The notes under the pieces are model-generated. The model searched no databases and had not been told where the DNA came from. It saw only the letters and a program-made list of their open reading frames with translations. Below are positions 17,350 to 25,857 of a DNA stretch of 64,000 nt, one piece after another (the first letter of the stretch is position 1; every line of letters starts with the position of its first letter). The position numbers and the translations under genes are program-made. Source of the DNA: Mageeibacillus sp. UBA6976. Its GTDB lineage: Bacteria > Bacillota > Clostridia > Saccharofermentanales > Saccharofermentanaceae. The DNA lies in NCBI GenBank assembly GCA_002450155.1, contig DJYO01000031.1, forward strand, positions 82,980 through 146,979, in the 5' to 3' direction.

Positions 17350-17966
17350 GCAGATCAGGTCTTATAATCGCAGTCTCAGGTCCGTCAGGAGTAGGTAAGG
17401 GAACAGTGCTTGGTGCAGTAGAGAAGGCCCTGGCATCATCCGATCCCGCATCCGTTGGCAGATCGATCTCCGCTACCACCAGAAAGCCAAGGGGAGAGGA
17501 GAAGGACGGAGTTGAATACTACTTCAAATCTACTGCCGAATTTGAGAAGCTCATAGCTGACGGGGAGATAATCGAATACGACATGTACTGCGGCAACTAC
17601 TACGGTACCCCCGCAGAGCCTGTACGCAAGATGGTAAGCGAGGGCAAGGTCGTCCTCTTCGATATAACGATAGAAGGCAGCCTGGCGCTCAAGCGCTTCT
17701 TCCCTGAAGATGCGGTAACGATCTTTATCCTCCCGCCTTCTATGGAGGAGCTGGAGCAAAGGTTAAGAGGCCGCGGGACCGAAGAAGACGACGTTGTAAG
17801 AGCAAGGCTAAGTCAGGCCAAACTTGAGATAACCAGAGCAGACGAATTCGAATATATAGTAACCAACAGAAGTGTTGAACAGGCCGAAGGTGATATCCTA
17901 TCGATCATCAGAGCCGAGATGCTTAAACAGTCAAGACATGATGAGACAGCAAATAATCTGGAATAA
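17346..17966 (+). CDS. gmk: Guanylate kinase
   Basis: A 206-residue P-loop kinase: Walker A GPSGVGKG near residue 14, the GMP-binding region SISATTRKPRGEEKDGVEYYF, and the lid segment RLRGRGTEEDDVVRARL. It phosphorylates GMP to GDP in purine metabolism. It overlaps remA by 4 bases and is followed by rpoZ, as in most Bacillota. Confidence 0.96.
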   Translation: MSRSGLIIAVSGPSGVGKGTVLGAVEKALASSDPASVGRSISATTRKPRGEEKDGVEYYFKSTAEFEKLIADGEIIEYDMYCGNYYGTPAEPVRKMVSEGKVVLFDITIEGSLALKRFFPEDAVTIFILPPSMEELEQRLRGRGTEEDDVVRARLSQAKLEITRADEFEYIVTNRSVEQAEGDILSIIRAEMLKQSRHDETANNLE

Positions 17967-17987
17967 CAAAGAAAAGGAGATAATGAA

Positions 17988-18455
17988 ATGCTAACAGATC
18001 CATCAATCGAGAAACTTAAGGAAAAGGGCGCATCGCCTTACGATGTTGCAGTACTCGTAAGCAAGCGTGCAAGACAGCTGACAGAAGGCGCTCAGCCCAT
18101 GGTAGACGACAAGAATGTTGCAGGCGTAGTATCACTTGCATGCCGCGAGGTCGCACAGGATAAGGTCGTGGCCTGCAAGGGTAACCTTGATGTTTACGTT
18201 CCGATCACACGTGAGGAGAGACTCCGCCGTGAGGAAGAACAGAGGGAGAAGGAGAAGAAAGCTGAAGAGGCAAGACTCGAGAGAGAGGCTGCTTTCAATC
18301 CCGTATCCGAAGAAGAGAAGCCCGAAGAGTCCGGTCTTGATTCCCTCTTTGCCAAGGTTACCGGCGAAGCAAACGACGATAGCGAGTTTGAAGATGATGA
18401 TCAGGATATCGAGCCTTCTGACGAAGAGCTCGCAAAGGCTGAGAGTGAAGAATAA
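17988..18455 (+). CDS. rpoZ: RNA polymerase omega subunit with long acidic tail
   Basis: The first ~75 residues match RpoZ (MLTDPSIEKL, YDVAVLVSKRARQL, a few conserved helices), which helps assemble beta-prime. Typical omega is 70-100 residues; this one is 155. The extra C-terminal part is a charged Arg/Glu-rich helix-like stretch (residues ~83-105) followed by an acidic Asp/Glu tail. The AAAGGAG ribosome site is strong. It lies between gmk and glyS. The tail is probably disordered. Confidence 0.88.
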   Translation: MLTDPSIEKLKEKGASPYDVAVLVSKRARQLTEGAQPMVDDKNVAGVVSLACREVAQDKVVACKGNLDVYVPITREERLRREEEQREKEKKAEEARLEREAAFNPVSEEEKPEESGLDSLFAKVTGEANDDSEFEDDDQDIEPSDEELAKAESEE

Positions 18456-18478
18456 TTTAGTCAAAGGACAATAAACAA

Positions 18479-19894
18479 ATGGCAGTTCAGAAAACAATGG
18501 ATAAGATTGTATCCCTCGCAAAGGTAAGAGGTTTCGTATATCCCGGTTCGGATATCTACGGCGGTCTTGCAAATGCCTGGGATTACGGCCCGTTAGGCGT
18601 TCAGCTCAAGAACAATGTTAAGGCAGCCTGGTGGAAGAAGTTTGTACAGGAGAGCCCTTATAACGTAGGACTCGATGCAGCTATCATCATGAATCCCCAG
18701 ACCTGGGTAGCATCCGGTCATGTTGGCGGATTCTCTGACCCTCTGATCGACTGCAAGCAGTGTAAGGCAAGACAGAGAGCAGATAACCTGATCGAAGACT
18801 GGAACAGCGCTAACGGTATAGAGAATGTACCCGTCGAGGGCATGAGCCCCGAGGAGATGGTCGCATACATCAGGGAGCATAATATCCCTTGCCCGGTATG
18901 CGGTGGACACAACTTTACTGACATCCGCAAGTTCAACCTGATGTTCAAGACATACATAGGTGTTACAGAGGATTCTACCAATGAGGTCTATCTGAGACCT
19001 GAGACCGCCCAGGGTATCTTTGTAAACTTCGCTAATGTACAGCGCAGTGCACGTAAGAAGATCCCCTTCGGTATCTGCCAGATCGGTAAGTCTTTCCGTA
19101 ACGAGATCACCCCCGGTAACTTTATCTTCCGTACAAGAGAGTTCGAGCAGATGGAGCTTGAGTTCTTCTGCGAGCCGGGAACCGACCTTGAGTGGTTTGA
19201 TTACTGGAAGAAATTCTGCCACGACTGGCTCATTAACCTCGGCATCAAGGAAGAGGAGCTCAGGACACGTGACCATGCAAAGGAAGAGCTTGCTTTCTAT
19301 TCAAGAGCAACAACTGATTTTGAGTTCGCATTCCCCTTTACAGACTGGGGTGAACTCTGGGGTATAGCAGACCGTACAGATTACGATCTCAAGCAGCATA
19401 TGGAGCACTCCAAGCAGGATCTGAGATACTTTGATCCCGCAACAAACGAGAAGTATATTCCTTATGTTATCGAGCCTTCCCTCGGTGCTGACAGAGTTAC
19501 TCTTGCATTCCTCTGCTCTGCTTATGACGAGGAAGAGCTTGAGGGCGGAGATGTAAGAACGGTAATGCACTTCCATCCTTTTCTTGCTCCTATTAAGATC
19601 GGTATACTTCCGCTCTCTGCAAAGCTCAGCGAACCTGCGCAGAAGATATATGAACATCTGTCCAAGAAGTATATGTGTGAGTTAGATGACAGACAGAGTA
19701 TCGGTAAGCGCTACAGGAGACAGGACGAGATCGGCACACCTTACTGCGTGGTCTACGATTTTGATTCCGCTCAGGACAATTGTGTTACGATAAGAGAGAG
19801 GGATTCGATGAAGAATGTCGAGTATGAACCCGGCAATATCAGATTCCCGATAGATAAGCTCGACGAATTCTTCGAGGGCAAATTTGATTTTTGA
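18479..19894 (+). CDS. glyS: Glycine--tRNA ligase, alpha2 (eukaryote/archaeal-like) type
   Basis: A 471-residue class II synthetase of the single-chain alpha2 type, not the bacterial alpha2-beta2 enzyme. Visible landmarks are the YPGSDIYGGLANAWDYGPLG start, a CPVCGG-containing insert, motif 2 around FRNEITPGNFIFRTREFEQME and motif 3 VIEPSLGADRVTLAFL. It charges tRNA-Gly. It is co-directional with rpoZ (23-base gap) and no T-box leader is seen before it. Confidence 0.95.
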   Translation: MAVQKTMDKIVSLAKVRGFVYPGSDIYGGLANAWDYGPLGVQLKNNVKAAWWKKFVQESPYNVGLDAAIIMNPQTWVASGHVGGFSDPLIDCKQCKARQRADNLIEDWNSANGIENVPVEGMSPEEMVAYIREHNIPCPVCGGHNFTDIRKFNLMFKTYIGVTEDSTNEVYLRPETAQGIFVNFANVQRSARKKIPFGICQIGKSFRNEITPGNFIFRTREFEQMELEFFCEPGTDLEWFDYWKKFCHDWLINLGIKEEELRTRDHAKEELAFYSRATTDFEFAFPFTDWGELWGIADRTDYDLKQHMEHSKQDLRYFDPATNEKYIPYVIEPSLGADRVTLAFLCSAYDEEELEGGDVRTVMHFHPFLAPIKIGILPLSAKLSEPAQKIYEHLSKKYMCELDDRQSIGKRYRRQDEIGTPYCVVYDFDSAQDNCVTIRERDSMKNVEYEPGNIRFPIDKLDEFFEGKFDF

Positions 19895-19983
19895 TTTCAT
19901 AAGGTGGAAGCTGTCAAAGCAGGCCAAATCTTTGAGAAATAACAAAACAACAACAATATAAAAACGAAAGGCGGACACAAGCA

Positions 19984-22614
19984 ATGGCAACAAAGTATGT
20001 TTATCTGTTTACCGAAGGCAACGGACAGATGCGTGAGCTCCTTGGCGGTAAGGGTGCAAACCTTGCAGAGATGACCAACATCGGTCTCCCTGTACCTCAG
20101 GGCTTCACGATCACAACTGAAGCATGCACCAAGTATTACGAGGACGGCAGAAAGATCAATGATGAGATCTTCGGCCAGATCCTTGAGTATGTTGGTAAGA
20201 TGGAGGAGATCACCGGTAAGAAATTCGGTGATCTTGAGAATCCTCTCCTCGTATCTGTAAGATCAGGTGCAAGAGCTTCAATGCCCGGTATGATGGACAC
20301 TATCCTCAACCTCGGTCTTAACGAAGAAGTAGTCAACGTAATCGCCGAGAAGTCCGGCAATCCCCGTTGGGCATGGGACTGCTACAGAAGATTTATCCAG
20401 ATGTATTCTGATGTAGTTATGGAAGTCGGTAAGAAGTATTTCGAAGAGCTTATCGACAAGATGAAGGAATCCAGAGGCGTAACACAGGACGTTGAGCTCA
20501 CAGCAGACGACCTCAAGGAGCTCGCTTCACAGTTCAAGGCTGAGTACAAGGCCAAGATCGGCGAGGACTTCCCCCAGGATCCTAAGGAGCAGCTCATGGG
20601 CGCTATCAAGGCTGTATTCAGATCCTGGGATAACCCGAGAGCAAACGTTTACAGAAGAGACAACGATATCCCTTATTCATGGGGTACAGCAGTTAACGTT
20701 CAGTCCATGGCATTCGGTAACATGGGTGACGACTGCGGTACAGGTGTTGCATTCACAAGAGATCCTGCTACAGGCGCTAAGGGCCTCTTCGGTGAGTTCC
20801 TTACAAATGCTCAGGGTGAGGACGTTGTTGCAGGCGTTCGTACACCTATGAAGATAGCTGAGATGGAGCAGAAGTTCCCTGAAGCATTCAAGCAGTTCAA
20901 TGAAGTATGCTCTATCCTCGAGAACCACTACAGAGACATGCAGGATATGGAGTTCACAGTTGAGCACGGTAAGCTCTACATGCTCCAGACAAGAAACGGT
21001 AAGAGAACCGCTCAGGCAGCTCTCAAGATCGCTTGCGACCTTGTAGACGAGGGCATGAGAACCGAGGAAGAGGCTGTTGCAATGATCGATCCCCGTAACC
21101 TCGATACACTCCTTCACCCTCAGTTCGATGCTACAGCACTCAAGGCTGCTACACCTATCGCACAGGCTTTAGGCGCATCTCCCGGAGCTGCTTGCGGACA
21201 GATCGTATTCACAGCTGAGGATGCCAAGGCATGGAAGGCTGCAGGCAAGAAGGTAGTTCTCGTCCGTCTTGAGACATCACCTGAAGATATCGAAGGTATG
21301 AAGGCTTCTCAGGGTATCCTGACAGTCCGCGGCGGTATGACATCACATGCTGCAGTTGTTGCCCGTGGTATGGGTACATGCTGCGTATCAGGTTGCGGTG
21401 ATATCAATATGGATGAGGAGAACAAGAAGTTCACTCTCGCTGGCAAGGAATATCACGAAGGTGACGAGATCTCCATTGACGGTTCTACAGGTAAGATCTA
21501 CGACGGCATCATCCCCACAGTTGACGCTACTATCGCAGGTGAGTTCGGACGCATCATGTCCTGGGCTGACAAGTTCCGCAGACTTAAGGTCAGAACAAAT
21601 GCAGATACACCCCGTGATGCTAAGAAGGCGCGTGAGCTCGGTGCAGAGGGTATCGGTCTCTGCCGTACAGAGCACATGTTCTTCGGTGAGGGAAGGATCG
21701 ATGCTTTCCGTGAGATGATCTGCTCTGAGACTGTTGAAGAGAGAGAAGAAGCTCTTGAGAAGATCCTGCCTATGCAGCAGTCTGACTTCGAAGCTCTCTA
21801 TGAGGCTCTCGAGGGTTATCCTGTTACTATCAGATTCCTGGATCCGCCGCTTCACGAATTCGTTCCCACAGAGGAAGCTGATATCAAGAAGCTCGCTGAT
21901 TCCAAGGGCAAGACAGTTGATGAGATCAAGGCTATGATCGCATCTCTCCACGAGTTCAACCCTATGATGGGTCACCGTGGATGCCGTCTCGCAGTTACAT
22001 ATCCTGAGATCGCAAAGATGCAGACAAAGGCTGTTATCCGCGCCGCTCTCAACGTTAAGAAGAATCACCCTGACTGGGATATCGCACCTGAGATCATGAT
22101 TCCCCTCGTTGGTGAGGTTAAGGAGCTTAAGGTTGTTAAGAACGTTGTAGTTGAGACAGCAGACGCTGAGATCGCTGCAGCAGGTTCTGACATCAAGTAC
22201 TCTGTAGGTACAATGATCGAGATCCCCCGTGCTGCTCTCACAGCTGATGAAATCGGTAAGGAAGCTGCATTCTTCTGCTTCGGTACAAACGACCTTACAC
22301 AGATGACATTCGGTTTCTCACGTGATGACTCAGGCAAGTTCCTTGAGGCTTACTACGAGTCCAAGATCTTTGAGTCTGATCCCTTCGCACGTCTCGACCA
22401 GAACGGCGTAGGTAAGCTCATGAAGATGGCTATCGATCTCGGCAGATCCGCTAACCCTGATCTCCACTTCGGTATCTGCGGCGAGCACGGCGGCGATCCT
22501 ACATCTGTTGAGTTCTGTGATTCAATAGGTCTCGACTATGTATCCTGCTCACCTTTCCGTGTGCCGATCGCAAGACTCGCTGCTGCACAGGCTGCAATAG
22601 CTCACAAGAAGTGA
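19984..22614 (+). CDS. ppdK: Pyruvate, phosphate dikinase
   Basis: An 876-residue PPDK with all three domains: N-terminal ATP-grasp nucleotide-binding region, the central phosphohistidine domain with GGMTSHAAVVARGMG (phosphorylated His455), and the C-terminal pyruvate/PEP TIM barrel with the catalytic Cys832 in ICGEHGGDP. It interconverts pyruvate + ATP + Pi and PEP + AMP + PPi, a PPi-linked glycolytic step common in anaerobic Clostridia. The codon choice is strongly biased, as in highly expressed genes. Its last codons are duplicated 3.27 kb downstream as part of an island boundary. Confidence 0.97.
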   Translation: MATKYVYLFTEGNGQMRELLGGKGANLAEMTNIGLPVPQGFTITTEACTKYYEDGRKINDEIFGQILEYVGKMEEITGKKFGDLENPLLVSVRSGARASMPGMMDTILNLGLNEEVVNVIAEKSGNPRWAWDCYRRFIQMYSDVVMEVGKKYFEELIDKMKESRGVTQDVELTADDLKELASQFKAEYKAKIGEDFPQDPKEQLMGAIKAVFRSWDNPRANVYRRDNDIPYSWGTAVNVQSMAFGNMGDDCGTGVAFTRDPATGAKGLFGEFLTNAQGEDVVAGVRTPMKIAEMEQKFPEAFKQFNEVCSILENHYRDMQDMEFTVEHGKLYMLQTRNGKRTAQAALKIACDLVDEGMRTEEEAVAMIDPRNLDTLLHPQFDATALKAATPIAQALGASPGAACGQIVFTAEDAKAWKAAGKKVVLVRLETSPEDIEGMKASQGILTVRGGMTSHAAVVARGMGTCCVSGCGDINMDEENKKFTLAGKEYHEGDEISIDGSTGKIYDGIIPTVDATIAGEFGRIMSWADKFRRLKVRTNADTPRDAKKARELGAEGIGLCRTEHMFFGEGRIDAFREMICSETVEEREEALEKILPMQQSDFEALYEALEGYPVTIRFLDPPLHEFVPTEEADIKKLADSKGKTVDEIKAMIASLHEFNPMMGHRGCRLAVTYPEIAKMQTKAVIRAALNVKKNHPDWDIAPEIMIPLVGEVKELKVVKNVVVETADAEIAAAGSDIKYSVGTMIEIPRAALTADEIGKEAAFFCFGTNDLTQMTFGFSRDDSGKFLEAYYESKIFESDPFARLDQNGVGKLMKMAIDLGRSANPDLHFGICGEHGGDPTSVEFCDSIGLDYVSCSPFRVPIARLAAAQAAIAHKK

Positions 22615-22685
22615 TAATGTAAGCGGATCTATATTAATCCAATAGCATTAAAGGATATCCCCGGAGCATTGCTCCGGGGATATTT
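22585..22685 (+). repeat. Direct repeat copy 1: ppdK 3' end plus terminator (left island boundary)
   Basis: This 101-bp segment covers the last codons of ppdK, the stop and the whole terminator. It matches 25858-25958 with only two mismatches (22602 and 22611), both synonymous for the ppdK C-terminus. The pattern is that of an integration site in a gene 3' end. Confidence 0.9.
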
Positions 22686-22686
22686 T
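22655..22686 (+). terminator. Intrinsic terminator of ppdK
   Basis: A 13-bp perfect stem ATATCCCCGGAGC / GCTCCGGGGATAT with a 3-base loop, followed by T. An identical copy lies at 25928-25957. Confidence 0.9.
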
Positions 22687-22893
22687 AGGTATACTTAGTG
22701 ATATATATATCGCGGCAGGATACGGCACACAGACTAAAATCCTAATAACTACAGGGATTGCGAAGATAATTGATGAGGTTTTCTCCTTCGTTTATTCCTT
22801 TTGCTGAGCCCAGTGTGGGGAAAAAGAAGTTGCCTCTCAGTGAACTATTCACTTACGAGACAACTCCTTTTACAGATACACAAGGAAATACGA

Positions 22894-23283
22894 TTAATCG
22901 AATACAGCCTTGCCATCTATTGTTAGATTATCCAAATCAATTTCTTCCGGAGTTATGGGAATTACCCAATTATGCTCGATCATTGAAGTAATGAACTCAT
23001 CCGGGAGTTTAAGTCGGTAATTCTTCACATAATAAGAAAGGTCTCCTGGCCAAACCCATGTACCGTCGGTGAAGGATGAAGGTGAACCGGCAACTCCTTT
23101 TTCAGGGCAGATTACATCTTCAACAACTCCCGGGGCCACGGCAAGAGGAATGCCTGCTTGAAGATATGAACAGATCTTATCTATCAAGGAACGATCCTCC
23201 TTTCCTATAAAATCTTTAATAGAAGAACCTTCCGGATTACCGTGAGGCATTTCTTTGTAATAACCTTGACTAGTAATATTCAT
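22894..23283 (-). CDS. Probable immunity protein for the adjacent toxin-like gene
   Basis: A 129-residue soluble protein with the segments MPHGNPEGSSIKDFIGK, PLAVAPGVVEDVICPEK, TDGTWVWPGDLSYYVKNY and LPDEFI. I recognise this pattern from small proteins encoded directly after polymorphic-toxin domains in Bacillota, so an immunity role is inferred. It starts 7 bases after the toxin-like gene stop, with AAGGATG as ribosome site. No enzymatic motif is seen. It is the last gene of the island operon. Confidence 0.6.
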   Translation of the reverse strand: MNITSQGYYKEMPHGNPEGSSIKDFIGKEDRSLIDKICSYLQAGIPLAVAPGVVEDVICPEKGVAGSPSSFTDGTWVWPGDLSYYVKNYRLKLPDEFITSMIEHNWVIPITPEEIDLDNLTIDGKAVFD

Positions 23284-23290
23284 ATGTTTA

Positions 23291-23758
23291 TCATCCTTTC
23301 TTCTTTGGTTTAAAAATCCTCCAAGTACCAGTGTTTATCCATTGACTTGGTCCTATGGTAAGACGTCCGTTAGGCCATACCCACACAGTATCAGTTGGTG
23401 CTTTAACAGTCACCCCTAGCTTGTTTGCAAGGTTCTGAGCAAATCCTGAATCCAACTTTCCAGTACTGCAAGATATCAGTCTTATTCCACCTGAATGGTA
23501 TCCGGGATCCTTCTTAAGCATTAGAGCAAGTGTACGTTGGTCAAGGTTAACCCACTCTCCCTTATAGTAATACTCAGCAGTGTCCGGATTCCCGTGAATA
23601 GCAACATCTGTGAACCCTTCCTCCTCTTTGACACGGGCAGCAAAAGCTTTCAGATTATCTCCTTGTCTTGGACCAACAAATGCTGAAGATGCACTTACAG
23701 CATACTCTGATCTAGATCCCCTAGTGGCACCAAATCCACCGTGATATCCTGCCCCCAT
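23291..23758 (-). CDS. Orphan polymorphic-toxin-like domain (HG...SCxTG type)
   Basis: A 155-residue protein. It starts with a Gly-rich GAGYHGGFGATRGS segment, then a domain with VAIHGNPD (residue ~60) and RLISCSTGKLDSGFAQNLAN followed by VKAPTDTVWVWPNG. A His-Gly strand then Cys strand arrangement is typical of caspase/C80-like folds; the catalytic roles are inferred. Similar domains occur at the C-termini of Rhs-type and secreted toxins, but here it stands alone with no secretion domain. ATG 23758 is chosen because AGGGGGTGG lies just upstream and it forms a TAATG junction with the DUF4417 gene. Confidence 0.55.
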   Translation of the reverse strand: MGAGYHGGFGATRGSRSEYAVSASSAFVGPRQGDNLKAFAARVKEEEGFTDVAIHGNPDTAEYYYKGEWVNLDQRTLALMLKKDPGYHSGGIRLISCSTGKLDSGFAQNLANKLGVTVKAPTDTVWVWPNGRLTIGPSQWINTGTWRIFKPKKKG

Positions 23759-24429
23759 TATACCACCCCCTTGCATGAACTCAGGGCTTTTCCAGTGTCA
23801 CTCTCAAATTGATATATCTTAATACCCATATCCCTGTACTTTTGAAATATAGAGTCTGGACATGCTCCATAGACTACAATTGCAACTGGCTTAATGCGCT
23901 GTACGACAACATCTAAACCGTTGATAAAAATGGTACGATCCCCAAGATTTTTGAGGGTGCCATGAGTTCCAACTGCGATGACAGAATGCTTTTCCAGACC
24001 ATCAGTACAAACTTTGAATGTCCTTCTGTCTCCATAACGGATATTGGGAATCACCTTCACGCCATTGGATTGGAGCCATGTTCCGATAGCTCTGCTACGA
24101 TAAATATTCCACAACTGCATGACCAACGGCATGTCACGATAAAGGCTCCAGTCCGGTAATATGATCCCGTTATACTTTTGAAGAATCGGAAGATATCTCT
24201 TGGGGTTACGCCATAGTCGTTCAAAAAGATAATCATCTTCATAAAAGTGAACCCAGCAGTTGTAATCCGTTCCGGAAATACACTTCGAAAATGCAATCAG
24301 CCTGTTGGGAATATCGTAGCAAGGCGTGATCACGGGAAACTCAAAGAATCCGGCAAAAGTTGCCAATGTTACTAAAAATGCGTTAAATACATCTTTACAT
24401 CCTTTACGGATGCCATTTACTTTTGACAT
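23758..24429 (-). CDS. DUF4417 family protein
   Basis: A 223-residue protein with the DUF4417 signatures FEFPVITPCYDIPNRLIAF, CWVHFYEDDYLFERLWRNP, GIILPDWSLYRDMPLVMQLW, VIPNIRYGD and VGTHGTLKN. The family is common in mobile elements and phages of Bacillota and its biochemical role is unknown. It heads the DUF4417-toxin-immunity operon; a 25-codon leader frame overlaps its start, and a structured region precedes that. AAGGAGGG is the ribosome site. Confidence 0.8.
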   Translation of the reverse strand: MSKVNGIRKGCKDVFNAFLVTLATFAGFFEFPVITPCYDIPNRLIAFSKCISGTDYNCWVHFYEDDYLFERLWRNPKRYLPILQKYNGIILPDWSLYRDMPLVMQLWNIYRSRAIGTWLQSNGVKVIPNIRYGDRRTFKVCTDGLEKHSVIAVGTHGTLKNLGDRTIFINGLDVVVQRIKPVAIVVYGACPDSIFQKYRDMGIKIYQFESDTGKALSSCKGVV

Positions 24430-24481
24430 TTTTCATGCCCTCCTTATAGGAAAATAAATACTTTAATGAGATAGAAATCAT
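24404..24481 (-). CDS. Possible 25-residue leader peptide overlapping the DUF4417 start
   Basis: An ATG at 24481 follows a perfect AAGGAGG with a 7-base gap, better than most genes here. The frame gives 25 residues beginning MISISLKYLF, and stops inside the DUF4417 gene in another frame. Translation could regulate DUF4417 by coupling. No homologue is known to me. Confidence 0.35.
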   Translation of the reverse strand: MISISLKYLFSYKEGMKNVKSKWHP

Positions 24482-24509
24482 ATTGATTCCTCCTTCTTAA
24501 GATTGATAT

Positions 24510-24568
24510 TTTCCTTGGGATGTGGCATAATAATTTTGCGTAATTAGGATGCTTGCATCCCAAGGAAA
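24510..24568 (-). promoter_or_regulatory. Inverted repeat with alternative pairing upstream of DUF4417
   Basis: TTTCCTTGGGATG (24510-24522) and CATCCCAAGGAAA (24556-24568) form a perfect 13-bp inverted repeat with 33 bases between. On the minus strand GGATGC can instead pair with a nearer GCATCC (AA loop), so two exclusive hairpins are possible. No T run follows, so it is not a simple terminator. The layout suggests an RNA switch or a protein-binding site in the DUF4417 leader. Confidence 0.5.
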
Positions 24569-24614
24569 TCACCTTATAAGCCATTTGGTTTACAGGGTGT
24601 TTTTCTTTTTATAT

Positions 24615-25169
24615 CTATAAACAATCAATAGACATCACCTCCTCGACATACTGCAGTTGATATTCAGCAGCTTCAGAAGAAACCCCACAGAGATTGATAA
24701 TGTAATCTACAGAAGGTTTCCTTTTTAATGCTTTTAACTTGTAATATGGTATAAGTAACTCTGCTGCAAGGCATTTCGCTTGCCATTCTGGATCGTTATA
24801 TGCCTCGACTTTTCTATTTCCGCGACTATATAATTTGACTCCTGTAACACAGATTAAGATGTAGTGAGCCATCTCATGAGCTATAGTCATTCTGTCACGA
24901 CCTTTGCCGTCACAGGCTCTGTTATAGATGCTTTCCCTTATTCTTATGGTATGTTCGAATATATCCGTGTCAGCGTGTGCGGTTGTGTCGTCCCATTCAT
25001 CATCACTAACTATCTCATAGGAGAGCTCAGGGAAAGCTTCACACATTTGATCAAGTAAAAGATCGACCGGTATTTTCCATACATCGAGATATCCAAACTT
25101 CTTACGTACAAGGTATGCAATCTGTCTCATATCTTCTCTGGAGACAGATTGGGCGTAAAACTCACTCAT
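24615..25169 (-). CDS. ImmA/IrrE family metallopeptidase
   Basis: A 184-residue protein with the zinc peptidase motif TIAHEMAHYIL (HExxH) near residue 95 and later Glu in the AAELLIPYY segment, typical of COG2856/DUF955. ImmA of ICEBs1 cleaves the paired XRE repressor to induce the element; the XRE gene overlaps this gene by 8 bases upstream, which supports the same role here. It is cytoplasmic with no signal peptide. Confidence 0.85.
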   Translation of the reverse strand: MSEFYAQSVSREDMRQIAYLVRKKFGYLDVWKIPVDLLLDQMCEAFPELSYEIVSDDEWDDTTAHADTDIFEHTIRIRESIYNRACDGKGRDRMTIAHEMAHYILICVTGVKLYSRGNRKVEAYNDPEWQAKCLAAELLIPYYKLKALKRKPSVDYIINLCGVSSEAAEYQLQYVEEVMSIDCL

Positions 25170-25539
25170 GAGGGGAGTCCTCCTTAAACTTATTTTCTAA
25201 TAATTCAAGAAGCTGTTCGCATGTTTTCTCGTCAATTTCATCAAAGCGGCGAGCAAATCTAATTGCAAACTTCTTATTGGCCTCAGAAGCTTTAGCAAGA
25301 TTTAATTCTACAGTTTCAAAGGATTCATAAGCGGTATCCTTGAACTCATCATTTTCATTATCTGAAAGATTGTAAGTATCAGGGATCAAAGAAAACCATG
25401 AATCAGGCATTTTCTTCTTGCCATTCTCTACGGCTGAAAGAAAAGCAGGGGAAATACCTAAATCAGTAGCCATTTTTCTTAATGATATATTTGCTTTTAA
25501 TCTAATATTCCTTAAAAAATTGCCTAATTTTGTACGCAT
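25162..25539 (-). CDS. XRE-family transcriptional repressor
   Basis: A 125-residue protein with an N-terminal Cro/CI helix-turn-helix (SLRKMATDLGISPAFLSAVE, residues ~20-39) and a C-terminal helical region. It is paired with an ImmA/IrrE protease, as in ICEBs1 ImmR-ImmA. Its own promoter (25573-25601) lies over an inverted repeat, so autorepression is likely. It probably controls the island genes. Confidence 0.85.
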   Translation of the reverse strand: MRTKLGNFLRNIRLKANISLRKMATDLGISPAFLSAVENGKKKMPDSWFSLIPDTYNLSDNENDEFKDTAYESFETVELNLAKASEANKKFAIRFARRFDEIDEKTCEQLLELLENKFKEDSPHE

Positions 25540-25558
25540 ACTATTCCTCCGTTTACCT

Positions 25559-25601
25559 TTTTGGTTAACACAATCTTATATCAAACCAAAAGCCGTGTCA
25601 A
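25559..25601 (-). promoter_or_regulatory. Promoter and operator of the XRE-immA operon
   Basis: On the minus strand TTGACA (25601-25596) and TAAGAT (25578-25573) are 17 bases apart. An inverted repeat TTTTGGTT (25559-25566) / AACCAAAA (25584-25591) flanks the -10 box, the usual position of an autorepressor site. Confidence 0.65.
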
Positions 25602-25857
25602 CCTATATGGTGAACATTCAATATTTCTTAGTGAGTACGGACAATCAGAAAGGATATTTCGTCGCGATAGTATGGATATTGAGCCATCATTACCAAACTT
25701 AAGATGTTTCCAATATTCGGCAGTTCAGTTTTTGCAGAACGTATTTTCTTGACAAGTCTGTGTCGTGTACGATATAACACTATATACAAACGTATGTTGC
25801 GCGAACCTTAACAATTAACTTTGCAAACTGGTAGTGACCATTTGATAGCGAGTCGTA
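25602..25857. other. Island left-over region without a gene
   Basis: AT-rich sequence between the XRE promoter and repeat copy 2. Short open frames on the plus strand have no ribosome site or recognisable motif. I see no att-like repeat here other than the flanking 101-bp copy. Confidence 0.5.

Noticed and set aside
19895..19983. Possible regulatory leader or tRNA between glyS and ppdK
   Set aside because: The stretch is short and A-rich with no cloverleaf or strong hairpin, only a weak promoter-like TTGAGA.
22770..22991. 73-codon plus-strand frame at the left end of the ppdK island
   Set aside because: It has no ribosome site and overlaps the well-supported immunity-like gene on the other strand; no motif is recognisable. 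A remnant is possible but not supported.
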